Origin: Calendula officinalis
Taxonomy: Eukaryota; Streptophyta; Magnoliopsida; Asterales; Asteraceae
Direction: 5' to 3'
Length of the DNA stretch: 64,000 nucleotides
NCBI GenBank assembly: GCA_963853835.1
Contig: OY970830.1
Span: forward strand, 39,021,966-39,085,965
Shown here: in pieces, positions 24,944 to 35,366 of the stretch
Numbering within the stretch: position 1 is the first letter of the stretch
How the letters are laid out: each line of letters begins with the position of its first letter
Made by a program: the position numbers and the translations under genes
Notes under the pieces: generated by a model
What the model was told of the DNA's origin: nothing
Seen by the model: the letters and a program-made list of their open reading frames with translations, nothing else
Database searches by the model: none

Positions 24944-27744
24944 TTAGTCTTTGTTGATCGATTCAAATTCGTAGAAGACTTCTTTCTTCACATGGATGAA
25001 CTCTTCTCTTTTCTTCAGTTCATCTTGCCTGTTGTTTAGTACAGCAACTATCTTTTTTCTAAACCAAGCATCTTCTTTCTTGGTTATCATCCATTTAAGG
25101 CCCACCAAATGGCTGATAGGAGCTGTTGCCAAATCTGCTTCAGTAATGAAGCATTCCCTGTCATCTGAGTCAGTATACATGTATCCAGATGTTGGATATA
25201 TGGTACTCTTTTGATCCTGAAAAATGAGATTAGGGGGAACAGTATATGTGGGAATTATTCTGAAAGTATTAAGACACTCAGGTTTGTTGTTCCTCATAGC
25301 TTCAGTCATCACACTGAGTGCCCTGTATTCTGCTGCATAAAGAATGCCTTTTTCATAGCATATAGCAGATACAGCCCAGATTTCATCCATCATCACTTGG
25401 GCTTCAGAAGATCTTGAAGGCATTTCCTTGATCAGTCTAGCAATTTTTATCCAATCATGAAGTCCCATATTTTGAATGTCATGGAGGAGAAACTTCATTG
25501 GAGGACTGACTGGCCCAGTACAAGTTGCAACAATTGATCTATCAACAGTTTTGACCTTTATTTTGTTGACAAACTCATTTAGCCAGTATATGTCTCTTAC
25601 AGTTGGAAATGCTTTCTTCCTCAGCATACTCATCCTTGTTTCCCTATATCTTGTTCTTTGTGCCACAATGTTCCAATATTGTTCAAGTAATTCATCTCCA
25701 GTTCTTATTACAGTATGAGATCTTCTTGGAACATCTTCAGACTCAGATTCAGGTTCTTCCTTAACAGGGAAGAACCTTTGGGCCTCAATCTCATCCTCAG
25801 CTTCACTCTTTCTCTCAGTAAACTGAGCAGATCTTCTAGGTCTTGAGATCAGAGGAGCTGGATCTTGTTCTTCACTAGATTCTGAGGACATAACCACATT
25901 TGTCATTCTTCTGGTTATTGGTCTTCTAGGAATTCTAGAAGGTCCTTCAACCTGAGATGAGATAGATTTTCTTGTATGCTCTTCATCATCTGAGAATGAT
26001 GATGAAGAGGTTTCTTTATTTGCTTCATCCAATGCAAACTTTAAAAAAATCTTCTGATTCCACTGGATGTTCTTCATCTTCATCATCAGCAATGGGCCAC
26101 ACAAAAGGTCTATAGACCACAATTTGTAAGTTATTTTCTTCTAGAGCAGGTGACTCAGTATAAGCTTGCTGTGGTTGGTCAGTATGAGTCTCCCCCTGAG
26201 CAGATGGCTCAAGTGGGTCTTGAACTTGTAATTCTGACCTTGTTCTTTGTCTTCTTCTCTCATACTGAATGCGAAATGGCTCAGTATGAGGGCTATGCTG
26301 ATGTTGTGGAGGTTGATCTTCATTCAATCTTCTTCTTTTCTCCCCCTGAGCAGAAGGCTCAGTTTGATCAACCTCAGAATCTCTTTGTCTTTTCTCCCCC
26401 TTTTTGTTATCATTTGATGAGGAGGGAAGAGGATCAGTATCACCACCCATGTCCCCTTCAGGTTGTTCAAGAGTAGGGGAGGGCATGGGCTCAGTTGCAG
26501 CATCAGTATCACCAGCACCTCCTTCTCCTTCTCCTTCTTCATTGTGGTCACCATGTGAACCTGGTGGAGTTTGTGGAGGTTGCTGTGGTTGTTGAAGGAG
26601 TGATACTGACTGTTTTATTACATCAATATCACCACTCATCTTGTCCATTCTGGCTAGTATTACATTTTGAGTTTGTTGGATGGTCAGAATGTGCTGCATG
26701 ATTGCTTGCAGAGTCACTCGGTCTGCTGCAGCTTGAGATGCCTGAATGCCCTGCACAGATGGTGCTAAAGAAACAAAAATACAAAAATGGTTAGAATGAA
26801 AGGTTTATCAAATAGAATTGTGGTGTTGTTTAATTCTACAATCATATAAACAGAGTTTGTGAAGTCTGTATTTCATTTGGTATAGGATGAAATATTGTGG
26901 ACTTGTGCATAGCATGTGTAAGAAGATTTTAGTAAAGATGAGTGTGAAAATTTAAGTAGCTCAGTATAGGATAAGTCACATTTACTAAAAGGTTTGGGTG
27001 TGGGAATTCGAAGCCTGGGATGTGCTTCTTGTTCTTTTCAATGTTTATCACTCGGTATGAGAGTGATAACAGAAATGTGGCTAAACCCCATTGAATATTT
27101 TTGGATTTTGTGGCTTAAGGGTTTGTGATCATTTCTTGAATGATGCTACCCAACTCAAAAATAAGTTGGACATTATTCAAGCAGCACCAGTGGGTGTCAG
27201 TATGACATCAACCACCATTGTCTCTTTAAATGTTGAGACAACTGTAGACTGACAACGATCAATTTTGTGTGCTCAGTATATGAATTTTGCATAGCAGCAG
27301 TGGGCTAGCTATGTTGGCCATAAGAGGATATATATTTAAAAGATCGTTTGAGACTTTGGTCAGTATTGAGTTGGTACTGTCCAATATTTAGTCTCTATTT
27401 GGGAGTGAAATATATCTATATAAGTTTAAGGATTTTTAGAAATTCATACCTGAGACTCTGTCAGATTCCCTTCGAGCATCTGCAGAGGTCGGTGCAGGAT
27501 CATGTGTTTGTTGATGTGCAGCACCAACCTCTTCAATACCGACCCCTCTGTCATGCTGAGCACCTTCCAGTGCAGTTTGTGCATATTGAATCTCCACATC
27601 AAGAGGAACATGAGGTTCCTCAATTGGTTGAGCAGGTGGAGGTTGTTCTGGACCTGGAAGGTCAGCGGTGGCTGCAATACCTAATTGCCCTAGTAAATAC
27701 AGGAGTGATACTGAGCGCTCAGTTTTAAAGAAATTTAATAAAGA
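24944..27744 (-). pseudogene. Nested Copia third ORF, with proposed intron and one frameshift
   Basis: Protein of unknown function downstream of pol. The pol frame continues open from 27744 after the single TAA at 27745-27747 and runs to 27450. There a donor G|GTATGA lies opposite an acceptor CTTTAG|CA at 26764. Splicing a phase-1 intron (26765-27449) joins the open frames. Unspliced, the frame meets a stop within a few codons. The second exon runs to 24944, but a one-base frameshift in the T/A run around 26040-26045 separates 26025-26756 from the frame ending at 24944. The middle is Gln/Pro/Glu/Ser-rich, and a conserved-looking C-terminal domain covers about 24950-25720. No signal peptide or membrane segment is visible. 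The intron is my inference. Confidence 0.65.
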
Positions 27745-30700
27745 TTAAGGATTCAACATACCTAATTGCCCTAGTAAATACATAAACCTTTCCTCAGGAA
27801 GAGGTTTAGTAAATACATCAGCCAATTGTTCATTTGTTGGTACATAATCTACTTCAACCTTACCCTTTTCCACATTATCTCGAATAAAGTGGTGTCTGAT
27901 ATCAATGTGCTTGGTTTTGGAGTGATGGACTGGGTTCTCTGTGATAGCAATAGCACTCTTGTTATCACAATGAATAGGAGTCTTATGAAAGTTGAACCCA
28001 TAGTCTAAGAGTTGATACTGCATCCATAATAACTGAGCACAACAACTTCCTGCAGCAACATATTCTGCTTCTGCTGTGGAAGTTGCTACCGAATTTTGTT
28101 TCTTGGATGACCAGCCAACTAGTCTTCCACCTAGAAATTGACATCCTCCACTTGTGCTCTTTCTGTCCAATCTACAACCTGCAAAATCTGCATCTGTGTA
28201 CCCTTCAAGGTCAAAGTTTGAGTCTTTGGGATACCAAAGACCCAGGTTAGGAGTACCTGTAAGATATCTAAAGATGCGCTTAACTGCTTTCATGTGTGAT
28301 TCTTTAGGATCAGCCTGATACCGAGCACACAAACATGTGGCAAACATGATATCAGGCCTACTAGCAGTTAAGTAAAGTAAGGAACCAATCATACCTCGGT
28401 ATGTGGATTGACATACTGGTTTACCAGTTTCATCCTTACTTATCTTATCCTGAGTACCCATAGGAGTGTGCATGGAAGATAGATTTTCAAAGTTGTATTT
28501 CTTTAACATGTCATGCACATACTTACTTTGATTTATAAAAGTGCCATCAGGCTTTTGTTCAACTTGTAAACCCAGAAAGTAAGTAAGTTCTCCCATCATA
28601 CTCATCTGATACTGAGTTGACATTATCTTCGCAAACCAGTCACACATTGACTTGTCAGTGGAACCAAAGATAATGTCATCTACATATATCTGAATGAGTA
28701 AGATGTCAGAACCTTTCCTTTTTGAAAATAATGTTTTATCAATTTTACCTCTTGTAAACTTATTTTCAATAAGATACTCAGACAAGGTGTCATACCAGGC
28801 TCTTGGAGCTTGTTTGAGCCCATATAGAGCTTTATCAAGCTTGAAAACATAATGAGGAAATTTGGGATCAACAAAACCTGGAGGTTGTTTAACATAAACT
28901 TCTTCTTGTAGTTTTCCATTTAGAAAATCACTTTTGACATCCATCTGATAAACTTTGAAATTCTTAAAGGCTGCATATGCAAGATACAACCTAATAGCTT
29001 CAATTCTTGCAACTGGTGCAAAAGTTTCATCATAGTCAATGCCTTCTTCTTGCCTGTAACCTTGAGCAACTAACCTTGCTTTGTTTCTGATGACAACACC
29101 ATCCTTGTCCATCTTGTTTATGAACACCCACTTAGTACCAATAATAGTTTTGCCAGAAGGAGGTGGTACTAAGTTCCAAAATTTGTTTCTTTCAAACTCT
29201 GTGAGCTCTTCTTGCATAGCCTCTACCCAATCTTCATCTAATAAAGCTTCATCAGCTTTCTTTGGTTCAATGGTAGATAGAAAACTTGAGAAAAAACAAA
29301 AGTTTGCAGTTGCTTGGGTTGGAAATTCTAATTTTCTTCTTGTTTGGACACCTTCTCCAATAGGACCAATAATGTTTGAGTGTGGATGGTCTCTGTGTTC
29401 CCTTAAATTGTTTCCTAAGGGAGCATTTAAAATAGGATCAACAATATCTTGTTGATTTGACGTGTTGTCTGTCTGATACTGAGTGGAATTCTGATCAGTA
29501 TTAGAGAGTGCAGGTTGCTGTTCATCTTCATTTTGCAGAATTGATGTGGATTCTTGTGAAGTGTTGGATGTTTCACCTTCTTCATAAATAGAGTGGTTCA
29601 GATCATTGGTTGGAAACTCAGTATGAAGGTCCTCTGTTATGGGAACCGCAGTATTAGACGCATTTGAGTGATACTGAGTTTGAACTTGATCAGGTTCATT
29701 AAACTTATTAGGAATAAAGTGTGGATGAAACTTAGGCTGTTCAGCAATGGAGTGTTCTGGATTGCATAGAATATCTATGCCACTTATGTCTTCACTTGCT
29801 GAGGTAGAATGCTCATTCTGATCTTCATCGAATGTGACATGAATGGATTCTACAATCATCTTGGTTGAGATGATATACACTCTGAAAGCTTTGGAGTGTG
29901 GAGAGTAGCCCATGAACACACCTTCATTTGCTTTGGGAGCAAATTTATTGAGATTTTGTTTTGTACTGAGTACAAAACATTTACTCCCAAAGATGTGGAA
30001 ATATTCCACATTAGGAATCTTGCCATTGTATAACTCATATGGAGTCTTCAGATGTCTTTGGACTATAGTGGCTCTATTCTGAGTGAAATTTGCACAGTTT
30101 ACAGCTTCAGCCCAGAAACTCAGTGCCAGTCCAGCATGGCATAATAAAGTTCTTGCAGCTTCAATCAGCGTTCTGTTCTTTCTTTCTACAACACCATTTT
30201 GTTGGGGTGTGTAGGCTGCAGAGAAGTTTTGAATGATTCCTTTTTCTTCACAGAAATCTGCTAATACTGAGTTCTTAAACTCAGTACCATGGTCACTTCT
30301 AAGTTGCTTGACCTTGTTGCCTTTTTGAAGTTCCTCTCTTTTTATAAAGGCAATGATTTCTGTTGTTGCATCTGACTTAGTCTTGAGGAAGATGACCCAA
30401 GTATATCTTGAGAATTCATCAACTAAGACTAGAGTATAGATCTTTTTGGCCAAAGATGGTGTGCTGATGGGGCCAAAAAGATCCATATGTATCATGGTAA
30501 GAGGTTCATTGATGGAATGATTGACTTTTGACTTGAATGAACTCTTCTTCTGCTTGCCCATTTCACATGCTGAGCATAACTTATCTTTTGAATAAGTAAT
30601 TGTGGGCAAACCTCTCACCAGTTTCTTCATACTGAGCTCGTTGATATTTCTAAAATTTATGTGAGAGAGTTTCTTGTGCCATAGCCAATGTAATTCTGGC

Positions 30701-31101
30701 TTGACTTTAGAAAGCAGGCATACTCGAATAGTTGGGTCTATTTCAGATAGGTTGACCACATATACGTCTTTTTCTCTTCTAGCAATGAGTACAGGCTGCC
30801 CTTTATCATTGTAGATGATTCCTGCAACCTTTCTGAATCGAGCTTCATTGTCATCATCACACATCTGGCTAATACTGAGCAGATTGTGTTTAAGACCCTC
30901 TACATAGGCAACTCTTTTAAAAGTTATGTTGCCTGCCTTGATCACACCATAACCTCTTGTCTTCCCCACCGAGTCATCTCCAAACTTGACAGAAGGACCC
31001 TTCTCTGGAGTATAATTAAGAAGGTATTCCATACTGCCTGTCATGTGTCTTGAGCAGCCACTATCTAAGTACCACTTTCTGTCACCCTGCACAAGACACA
31101 A
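27745..31101 (-). CDS. pol: Nested Copia Pol polyprotein (PR-INT-RT-RNase H), intact
   Basis: 1118 codons without interruption. The aspartic protease motif is DSGCSRHMTG at about residues 13-22. The integrase zinc region (HKKLSH...CSACEMGK, about 137-180) leads to a core with MDLFGP, DHGTEFK and NGVVERKNR. A Ser/Gln/Asn-rich spacer follows, then RT with KARLVAQGY and YVDDIIFGS (about residue 800), and RNase H (DADFAG, AEAEYVA) up to MYLLGQLGMLNP. It lies in a different frame from gag and is preceded by TTGTGCAG (31094-31087), a 3'-splice-like site. The first codon of the open frame may therefore not be the translation start. All catalytic motifs are present, so the enzyme could be active. Confidence 0.95.
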   Translation of the reverse strand: MCLVQGDRKWYLDSGCSRHMTGSMEYLLNYTPEKGPSVKFGDDSVGKTRGYGVIKAGNITFKRVAYVEGLKHNLLSISQMCDDDNEARFRKVAGIIYNDKGQPVLIARREKDVYVVNLSEIDPTIRVCLLSKVKPELHWLWHKKLSHINFRNINELSMKKLVRGLPTITYSKDKLCSACEMGKQKKSSFKSKVNHSINEPLTMIHMDLFGPISTPSLAKKIYTLVLVDEFSRYTWVIFLKTKSDATTEIIAFIKREELQKGNKVKQLRSDHGTEFKNSVLADFCEEKGIIQNFSAAYTPQQNGVVERKNRTLIEAARTLLCHAGLALSFWAEAVNCANFTQNRATIVQRHLKTPYELYNGKIPNVEYFHIFGSKCFVLSTKQNLNKFAPKANEGVFMGYSPHSKAFRVYIISTKMIVESIHVTFDEDQNEHSTSASEDISGIDILCNPEHSIAEQPKFHPHFIPNKFNEPDQVQTQYHSNASNTAVPITEDLHTEFPTNDLNHSIYEEGETSNTSQESTSILQNEDEQQPALSNTDQNSTQYQTDNTSNQQDIVDPILNAPLGNNLREHRDHPHSNIIGPIGEGVQTRRKLEFPTQATANFCFFSSFLSTIEPKKADEALLDEDWVEAMQEELTEFERNKFWNLVPPPSGKTIIGTKWVFINKMDKDGVVIRNKARLVAQGYRQEEGIDYDETFAPVARIEAIRLYLAYAAFKNFKVYQMDVKSDFLNGKLQEEVYVKQPPGFVDPKFPHYVFKLDKALYGLKQAPRAWYDTLSEYLIENKFTRGKIDKTLFSKRKGSDILLIQIYVDDIIFGSTDKSMCDWFAKIMSTQYQMSMMGELTYFLGLQVEQKPDGTFINQSKYVHDMLKKYNFENLSSMHTPMGTQDKISKDETGKPVCQSTYRGMIGSLLYLTASRPDIMFATCLCARYQADPKESHMKAVKRIFRYLTGTPNLGLWYPKDSNFDLEGYTDADFAGCRLDRKSTSGGCQFLGGRLVGWSSKKQNSVATSTAEAEYVAAGSCCAQLLWMQYQLLDYGFNFHKTPIHCDNKSAIAITENPVHHSKTKHIDIRHHFIRDNVEKGKVEVDYVPTNEQLADVFTKPLPEERFMYLLGQLGMLNP

Positions 31102-31109
31102 AATAAGAA

Positions 31110-33683
31110 TTAGTTCCTTTTAGGAACCCATTTTTGAATGGGACCTTTGGTGGGATAAACACAATTTGACTTGATCTCTTTATGTGGAGAGGTCGGTATC
31201 ACTTCAGGGGTAACTTTAGAAGTTTTATTTGGTGATACTGACTTAGTTTCTCTCCTTTTCTTTGGTACTGAGTACCTAGGACTTGAGAGATCAGTCCAGC
31301 ATTCATCTCCCTTATGACCAATATGATGACATCTATAACATTTCCTAGGTCTATTTCTAAACATATTTTCATATGGTATTTTAGAAAAATGTTTCACTTT
31401 TGGTAGGTCAGTATGAACGAGTTTTGCAAATTGTTTACTTAAAGATTTGACCTGATCACCAAGTGTTTTTAAAACATTAATTTTGTTATTTCTAATAGAT
31501 GTATTAATATTGTTTTTAATTGGTTTAGGAGATGGATGATCTGGTTGCTTATTTTTATTTGGCAGAGAAGTCTTTCTAATTTTATTAGTGGTAGACTTAT
31601 TGTCTTTGCCAACCAAAGACCTAGTTGAAGTTGTCTTTTGTTTATCATGTTTTGAAGGAACAACTTTAACAGGTACTTTAGATGTCTCAGTATTTGATGT
31701 TTCTGTTCCTGCAACTTCTGTATTTGAAGAAACATGTGAGATAGAAGTTGTTTTATTATCATTATATAATTCAAAAGTTGTTGTATTAAATAATAATTCA
31801 AAAGGTGGAACAGCAGAAGTGTCATACTGAACTATTGGTAGCTCGGTATCAGAAATTTCTGTTATTTGAAATTTAATACTGAGTTCTTGTAGCTCAGTAT
31901 AGCACTTTGAGCAGATGGAAGGACCAATAGGTTTTTCTAAAATTTCATTTTCTTCATCATCTGACTCAGTTTGACATCCAACTTCACATAAAGTTTTAGC
32001 TTTTACAAAATTAATAGGGTTCATAGTAGAAAACTCTTCAAATAAATCAGCAAAATTGTTCCTGCTTTTAAATTTAGGATCAACACCAAGTGCAGCCCTC
32101 ACATTTTCTGGAAATTGTTCATTTAAACATTTATTTAATTTTATTGAAGCATTTCCCCAAGATTTACACTGTTTTTCAAATTTCTCTTTTTCAAGTTTGT
32201 GTAAATGAGCTTTATCAGCTAATCTTTGGTTAATGTCTTTTAAATCTGAAAAATTTAGTTCTAAATCTTTATATTTTGCTAGTTTATCCAAGTTTTCATT
32301 ATTTACCCTTTCAAGTTCTTTAATTGTTAATTTTAAAGTTTTTTCTTTTTGTACAGAAGTTTTAAGATCAACAAGCATATACTCAAAAATCTTGGTTTTT
32401 TCATTCACTGAATAAGTTTGAAAGGAACTTACCTTGTACAACTGAGTGGAATCCCAATCAGTATGAACACTCATCCTCTCAGCCTCTTTGATGTCCTTTT
32501 CAAAGGAACTCTTCAAATCATCTTCAGTGAAAGCCATAAAGGCTTTATTCTCAATCTCCTCTTCATCATCACTTAACTCTTCATCCATCCATGCTTCTGA
32601 GTAAAGTGCTTGATGAGGTGCTCCATTTCCTTCTGCCCTCTTTCCCTTGCTCCAATTCTTCAGCTTGACATATTTGTCTCTATATCTTTTTGCTCGGTAT
32701 GCAATCTTGTCATTTTGGTCAGTCTCAGAAGACTTAGTATGACAATTTGCAGCAATATGTCCAGGCTTTCCACACCTATAGCACAGACCTGATCTAGGGT
32801 CAGTATTAGAAGAGCTAACACCAAGCCTCTTCTTCTTCAACTGATCCAGCTTCATAGACATGAGAGCCATTTGAGTTTCAAGCTCTTCTGCCTCAGCATC
32901 AGCAAGATCAACTTCTGGTTCTTCTGGCTCAGTTACAGTATAAGCCTGTTGCACAACTAGAGCCATACCAGTGGAAGACTTGTCAGTTTTCTTCCAGTTG
33001 ATCAGTCTTGCAGCATTATTCTCCTCATGATTCAGCATTAATCCATACAAAGTTTGAAGAGTGTATGACTCAATGTTGTTAGCAGCATTGACAGAGTTTG
33101 TCATGTCAAGAAATTGTTGAGGAAGGCTATCCAGAAACTTTTGAACAAGCTCTCCTTCCTCTTTCACAATGCCTACACTGATTAAATCATGGATAACAGT
33201 ATTGAACCTGTTATAGAGAGTGGCGATGTCTTCATTTGGAGTTGAAAAGAAATTTTCATATTTCCTTCGCATGTTGCTTTTTCTTTGCAACTTCACCTTT
33301 GCTGTACCTTCATAAGTGACTGATAGGCTATCCCACATAGCCTTTGCTGTTGGCAATTTCATAATTGCATTAAGTATCTCTTTTGTAACAGCATTACCAA
33401 TCACTCCTTTAGCTCTGGAGTCTAAAGCATACAACTGACGGTCAGTGTCAGTCCAATTGTGCTTTAGTTTAGGTACAGATCTTATGCCCTCAGGAGCATC
33501 ATCAGTAGCAGCAACCGGTTCCACAGTTTGTGGAATGATGGGACCATCATTTAGCACAGTGAGCATCTCATGGTGAATAGATTCAAGATACCACTGAGCT
33601 TTGAGCTTCCATTGATGGAAGTCTTTTCCATCAAAGATGGGTACTCCCTTTCCAGACATAACTGGTGCAATAATTGTAGACAT
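31110..33683 (-). CDS. gag: Nested Copia Gag protein, intact
   Basis: 857 codons from an ATG 85 bases after the primer site to a TAA just before pol. The N-terminal capsid-type region (FDGKDFHQWKLKAQWYLES and the following 250 residues) matches Copia Gag (UBN2-type). One zinc knuckle, CYRCGKPGHIAANC, is mid-protein and a second, CYRCHHIGHKGDEC, lies near the C-terminus. They flank a long Lys/Glu/Asn-rich region with coiled-coil character. Gag packages element RNA into virus-like particles. The length is large for Copia and typical of the SIRE group. The end WVPKRN is conserved with copies A and B. No break was seen. Confidence 0.94.
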   Translation of the reverse strand: MSTIIAPVMSGKGVPIFDGKDFHQWKLKAQWYLESIHHEMLTVLNDGPIIPQTVEPVAATDDAPEGIRSVPKLKHNWTDTDRQLYALDSRAKGVIGNAVTKEILNAIMKLPTAKAMWDSLSVTYEGTAKVKLQRKSNMRRKYENFFSTPNEDIATLYNRFNTVIHDLISVGIVKEEGELVQKFLDSLPQQFLDMTNSVNAANNIESYTLQTLYGLMLNHEENNAARLINWKKTDKSSTGMALVVQQAYTVTEPEEPEVDLADAEAEELETQMALMSMKLDQLKKKRLGVSSSNTDPRSGLCYRCGKPGHIAANCHTKSSETDQNDKIAYRAKRYRDKYVKLKNWSKGKRAEGNGAPHQALYSEAWMDEELSDDEEEIENKAFMAFTEDDLKSSFEKDIKEAERMSVHTDWDSTQLYKVSSFQTYSVNEKTKIFEYMLVDLKTSVQKEKTLKLTIKELERVNNENLDKLAKYKDLELNFSDLKDINQRLADKAHLHKLEKEKFEKQCKSWGNASIKLNKCLNEQFPENVRAALGVDPKFKSRNNFADLFEEFSTMNPINFVKAKTLCEVGCQTESDDEENEILEKPIGPSICSKCYTELQELSIKFQITEISDTELPIVQYDTSAVPPFELLFNTTTFELYNDNKTTSISHVSSNTEVAGTETSNTETSKVPVKVVPSKHDKQKTTSTRSLVGKDNKSTTNKIRKTSLPNKNKQPDHPSPKPIKNNINTSIRNNKINVLKTLGDQVKSLSKQFAKLVHTDLPKVKHFSKIPYENMFRNRPRKCYRCHHIGHKGDECWTDLSSPRYSVPKKRRETKSVSPNKTSKVTPEVIPTSPHKEIKSNCVYPTKGPIQKWVPKRN

Positions 33684-33767
33684 TTTGGATTTTTGAGTGT
33701 TGGAGGGATATATGTAGGAAATGGCTGCCAGGGTTATAGATCAACTAAATAAAAGATTATTTAGCCT

Positions 33768-33779
33768 GCTCTGATACCA
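33768..33779 (-). other. Primer binding site of the nested Copia element
   Basis: GCTCTGATACCA on the plus strand, which reads TGGTATCAGAGC on the element's own strand, matches the initiator tRNA-Met 3' end. It lies two bases inside the 5' LTR. Confidence 0.92.
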
Positions 33780-33781
33780 GT

Positions 33782-34277
33782 TGTTAGGTCACAACAACCC
33801 TGGTTTATGATGTTAATTGATAGAATATTATACTTAGAGAAATATTAAAGTGATAACACAAGAATATGGTCAATGTATAAATCCACTAAGTGTGGCTTGT
33901 TGCGGAATAACAAGACCACTGATCAATTACAAAAGATGTGAATGTGTAAAGTAAATTGGTAAGTACTCCTTTGCAAGATGATCTCTATTTATAATGTTAT
34001 AGAGATCTTACATAATGAGCAAAGGAGTAACCGAAGGACTAAGCAAGGAAAATGACTAAGATCAAGGGATTTGATCTTAGTCCGTTACTATACTGAGTAT
34101 CACTCAGTCCTTCTACTCAGTATCACTATCTGATACTGAGTACTGATACTGAGTTCTAATACTGGTCACTCAGTATCAGACCTAGACTTAGCTATATTAT
34201 TCTACATATTAATCAAAGCTAGTCTAGGTTGTTTTGTTATCTTAAGATCCAAAGGGGTAAGGCTTTTTGCCTTAACA
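33782..34277 (-). repeat. 5' LTR of the nested Copia element
   Basis: 496 bp, apparently identical to 24367-24862. It adjoins the primer site on one side and the ATAAC duplication on the other, which fixes the element boundary. Confidence 0.95.
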
Positions 34278-35354
34278 ATAACTATGGATTTCATAGTAGG
34301 GTTACCAAAGACGAGTAAGGGTCATGATGCCATTTGGGTCATAGTTGACCGGTTTACCAAGAGTGCGTTATTTTTAGCAATTCGGGAAACGTTGCCACTT
34401 GAGAAATTGGCTAAGTTGTATGTTGATGAGGTGGTTCGACTCCACGGGGTTCCGTTATCGATTATGTCCGATAGAGACGCGAGGTTTACCTCGAGATTTT
34501 GGCGATCTTTACAAGAAGAGTTGGGTACAAAGTTGCGGTTGAGCACGGCTTATCACCCGCAAACCGACGGTCAAAGTGAAAGAACGATTCAAACGGTCGA
34601 AGACATGTTGAGATCGTGTGTGTTAGACTTCGGTGGTAAATGGGATGAACATTTACCGTTAGTCGAATTCTCGTATAATAATAGCTATCACTCGAAAATT
34701 AAGATGCCGCCATATGAGGCGTTGTATGGAAGAAAATGTAGAACTCCATCTTGTTGGTTGGAAGCGGGAGAGACGAAACTCACGGGTCCCGAGATCGTGA
34801 GAGTGACAAATGAAAAGATCGGTATTATACAAACCAACATGAAAGTCGCCCAAGATAGACAACGAAGTTATTCGGGTTTGAAGAAAAGGCCATACGACTT
34901 GGATGTCGGTGATATGGTCATGTTGAAAGTGTCACCTTGGAAAGGTGTGATGCGGTTTGGTAAAAAGGGAAAATTAAGTCCAAGGTATGTTGGACCGTTT
35001 AAAATATTGAAACGGGTCGGGCTTCAAGCTTTTAAGTTGGAACTTCCACCCGAGCTTCAAGGTGTGCATGACACCTTTCACGTAAGTTATTTGAAAAAGT
35101 TTATCGGGGAAGTCGAAAATATTATTCCGTTGCAAGAGTTGCGGGTTGACGGCCCGAACCGGTTAATCGAGGAGCCCGAGGCTATATTAGAAACGAAGAC
35201 AAAGAAGCTTCGGAATAAGGAGATCGAGTTGGTGTTGGTCAAGTGGAAGCATTCACTTGGGCCGAATTTGACTTGGGAAGTCAAAGACGAGATTCGGAAG
35301 AGGTACCCGGATTACGTGAACTATGATGAGATTCCGAGGACGGAATCTTCTTAA
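34278..35354 (+). pseudogene. gag-pol: Gypsy pol, part after the nested insertion (integrase core and tail)
   Basis: Open frame from the insertion point to the TAA at 35352-35354. The integrase core has MDFIVGLP (first catalytic Asp region VDRFTKSA), SDRDARFTSRFW (second Asp) and HPQTDGQSERTIQ (Glu). Next come the GPY/F-type module (RYVGPFKILKRVG) and a chromodomain-like C-terminus (ELVLVKWKHSLGPNLTWE). It is separated from the rest of pol by the 9.9-kb Copia insertion and by the earlier frameshift near 24336. The frame is otherwise intact. Confidence 0.94.
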
Positions 35355-35366
35355 GGGGTAGATAGT

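Larger units (their letters stand above)
24367..34277 (-). mobile_element. Full-length SIRE-like Copia element nested in the Gypsy integrase
   Basis: A 9911-bp element on the minus strand with two 496-bp LTRs, flanked by the duplication ATAAC (24362-24366 and 34278-34282). Gag and pol are intact long frames, followed by a third ORF. By eye the two LTRs show no difference, implying a very recent insertion and making this the youngest event in the nest. The gag, pol and third-ORF layout fits the SIRE group, but it is a different subfamily from copies A and B: its LTR, ORF3 and repeated word all differ. Confidence 0.97.
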
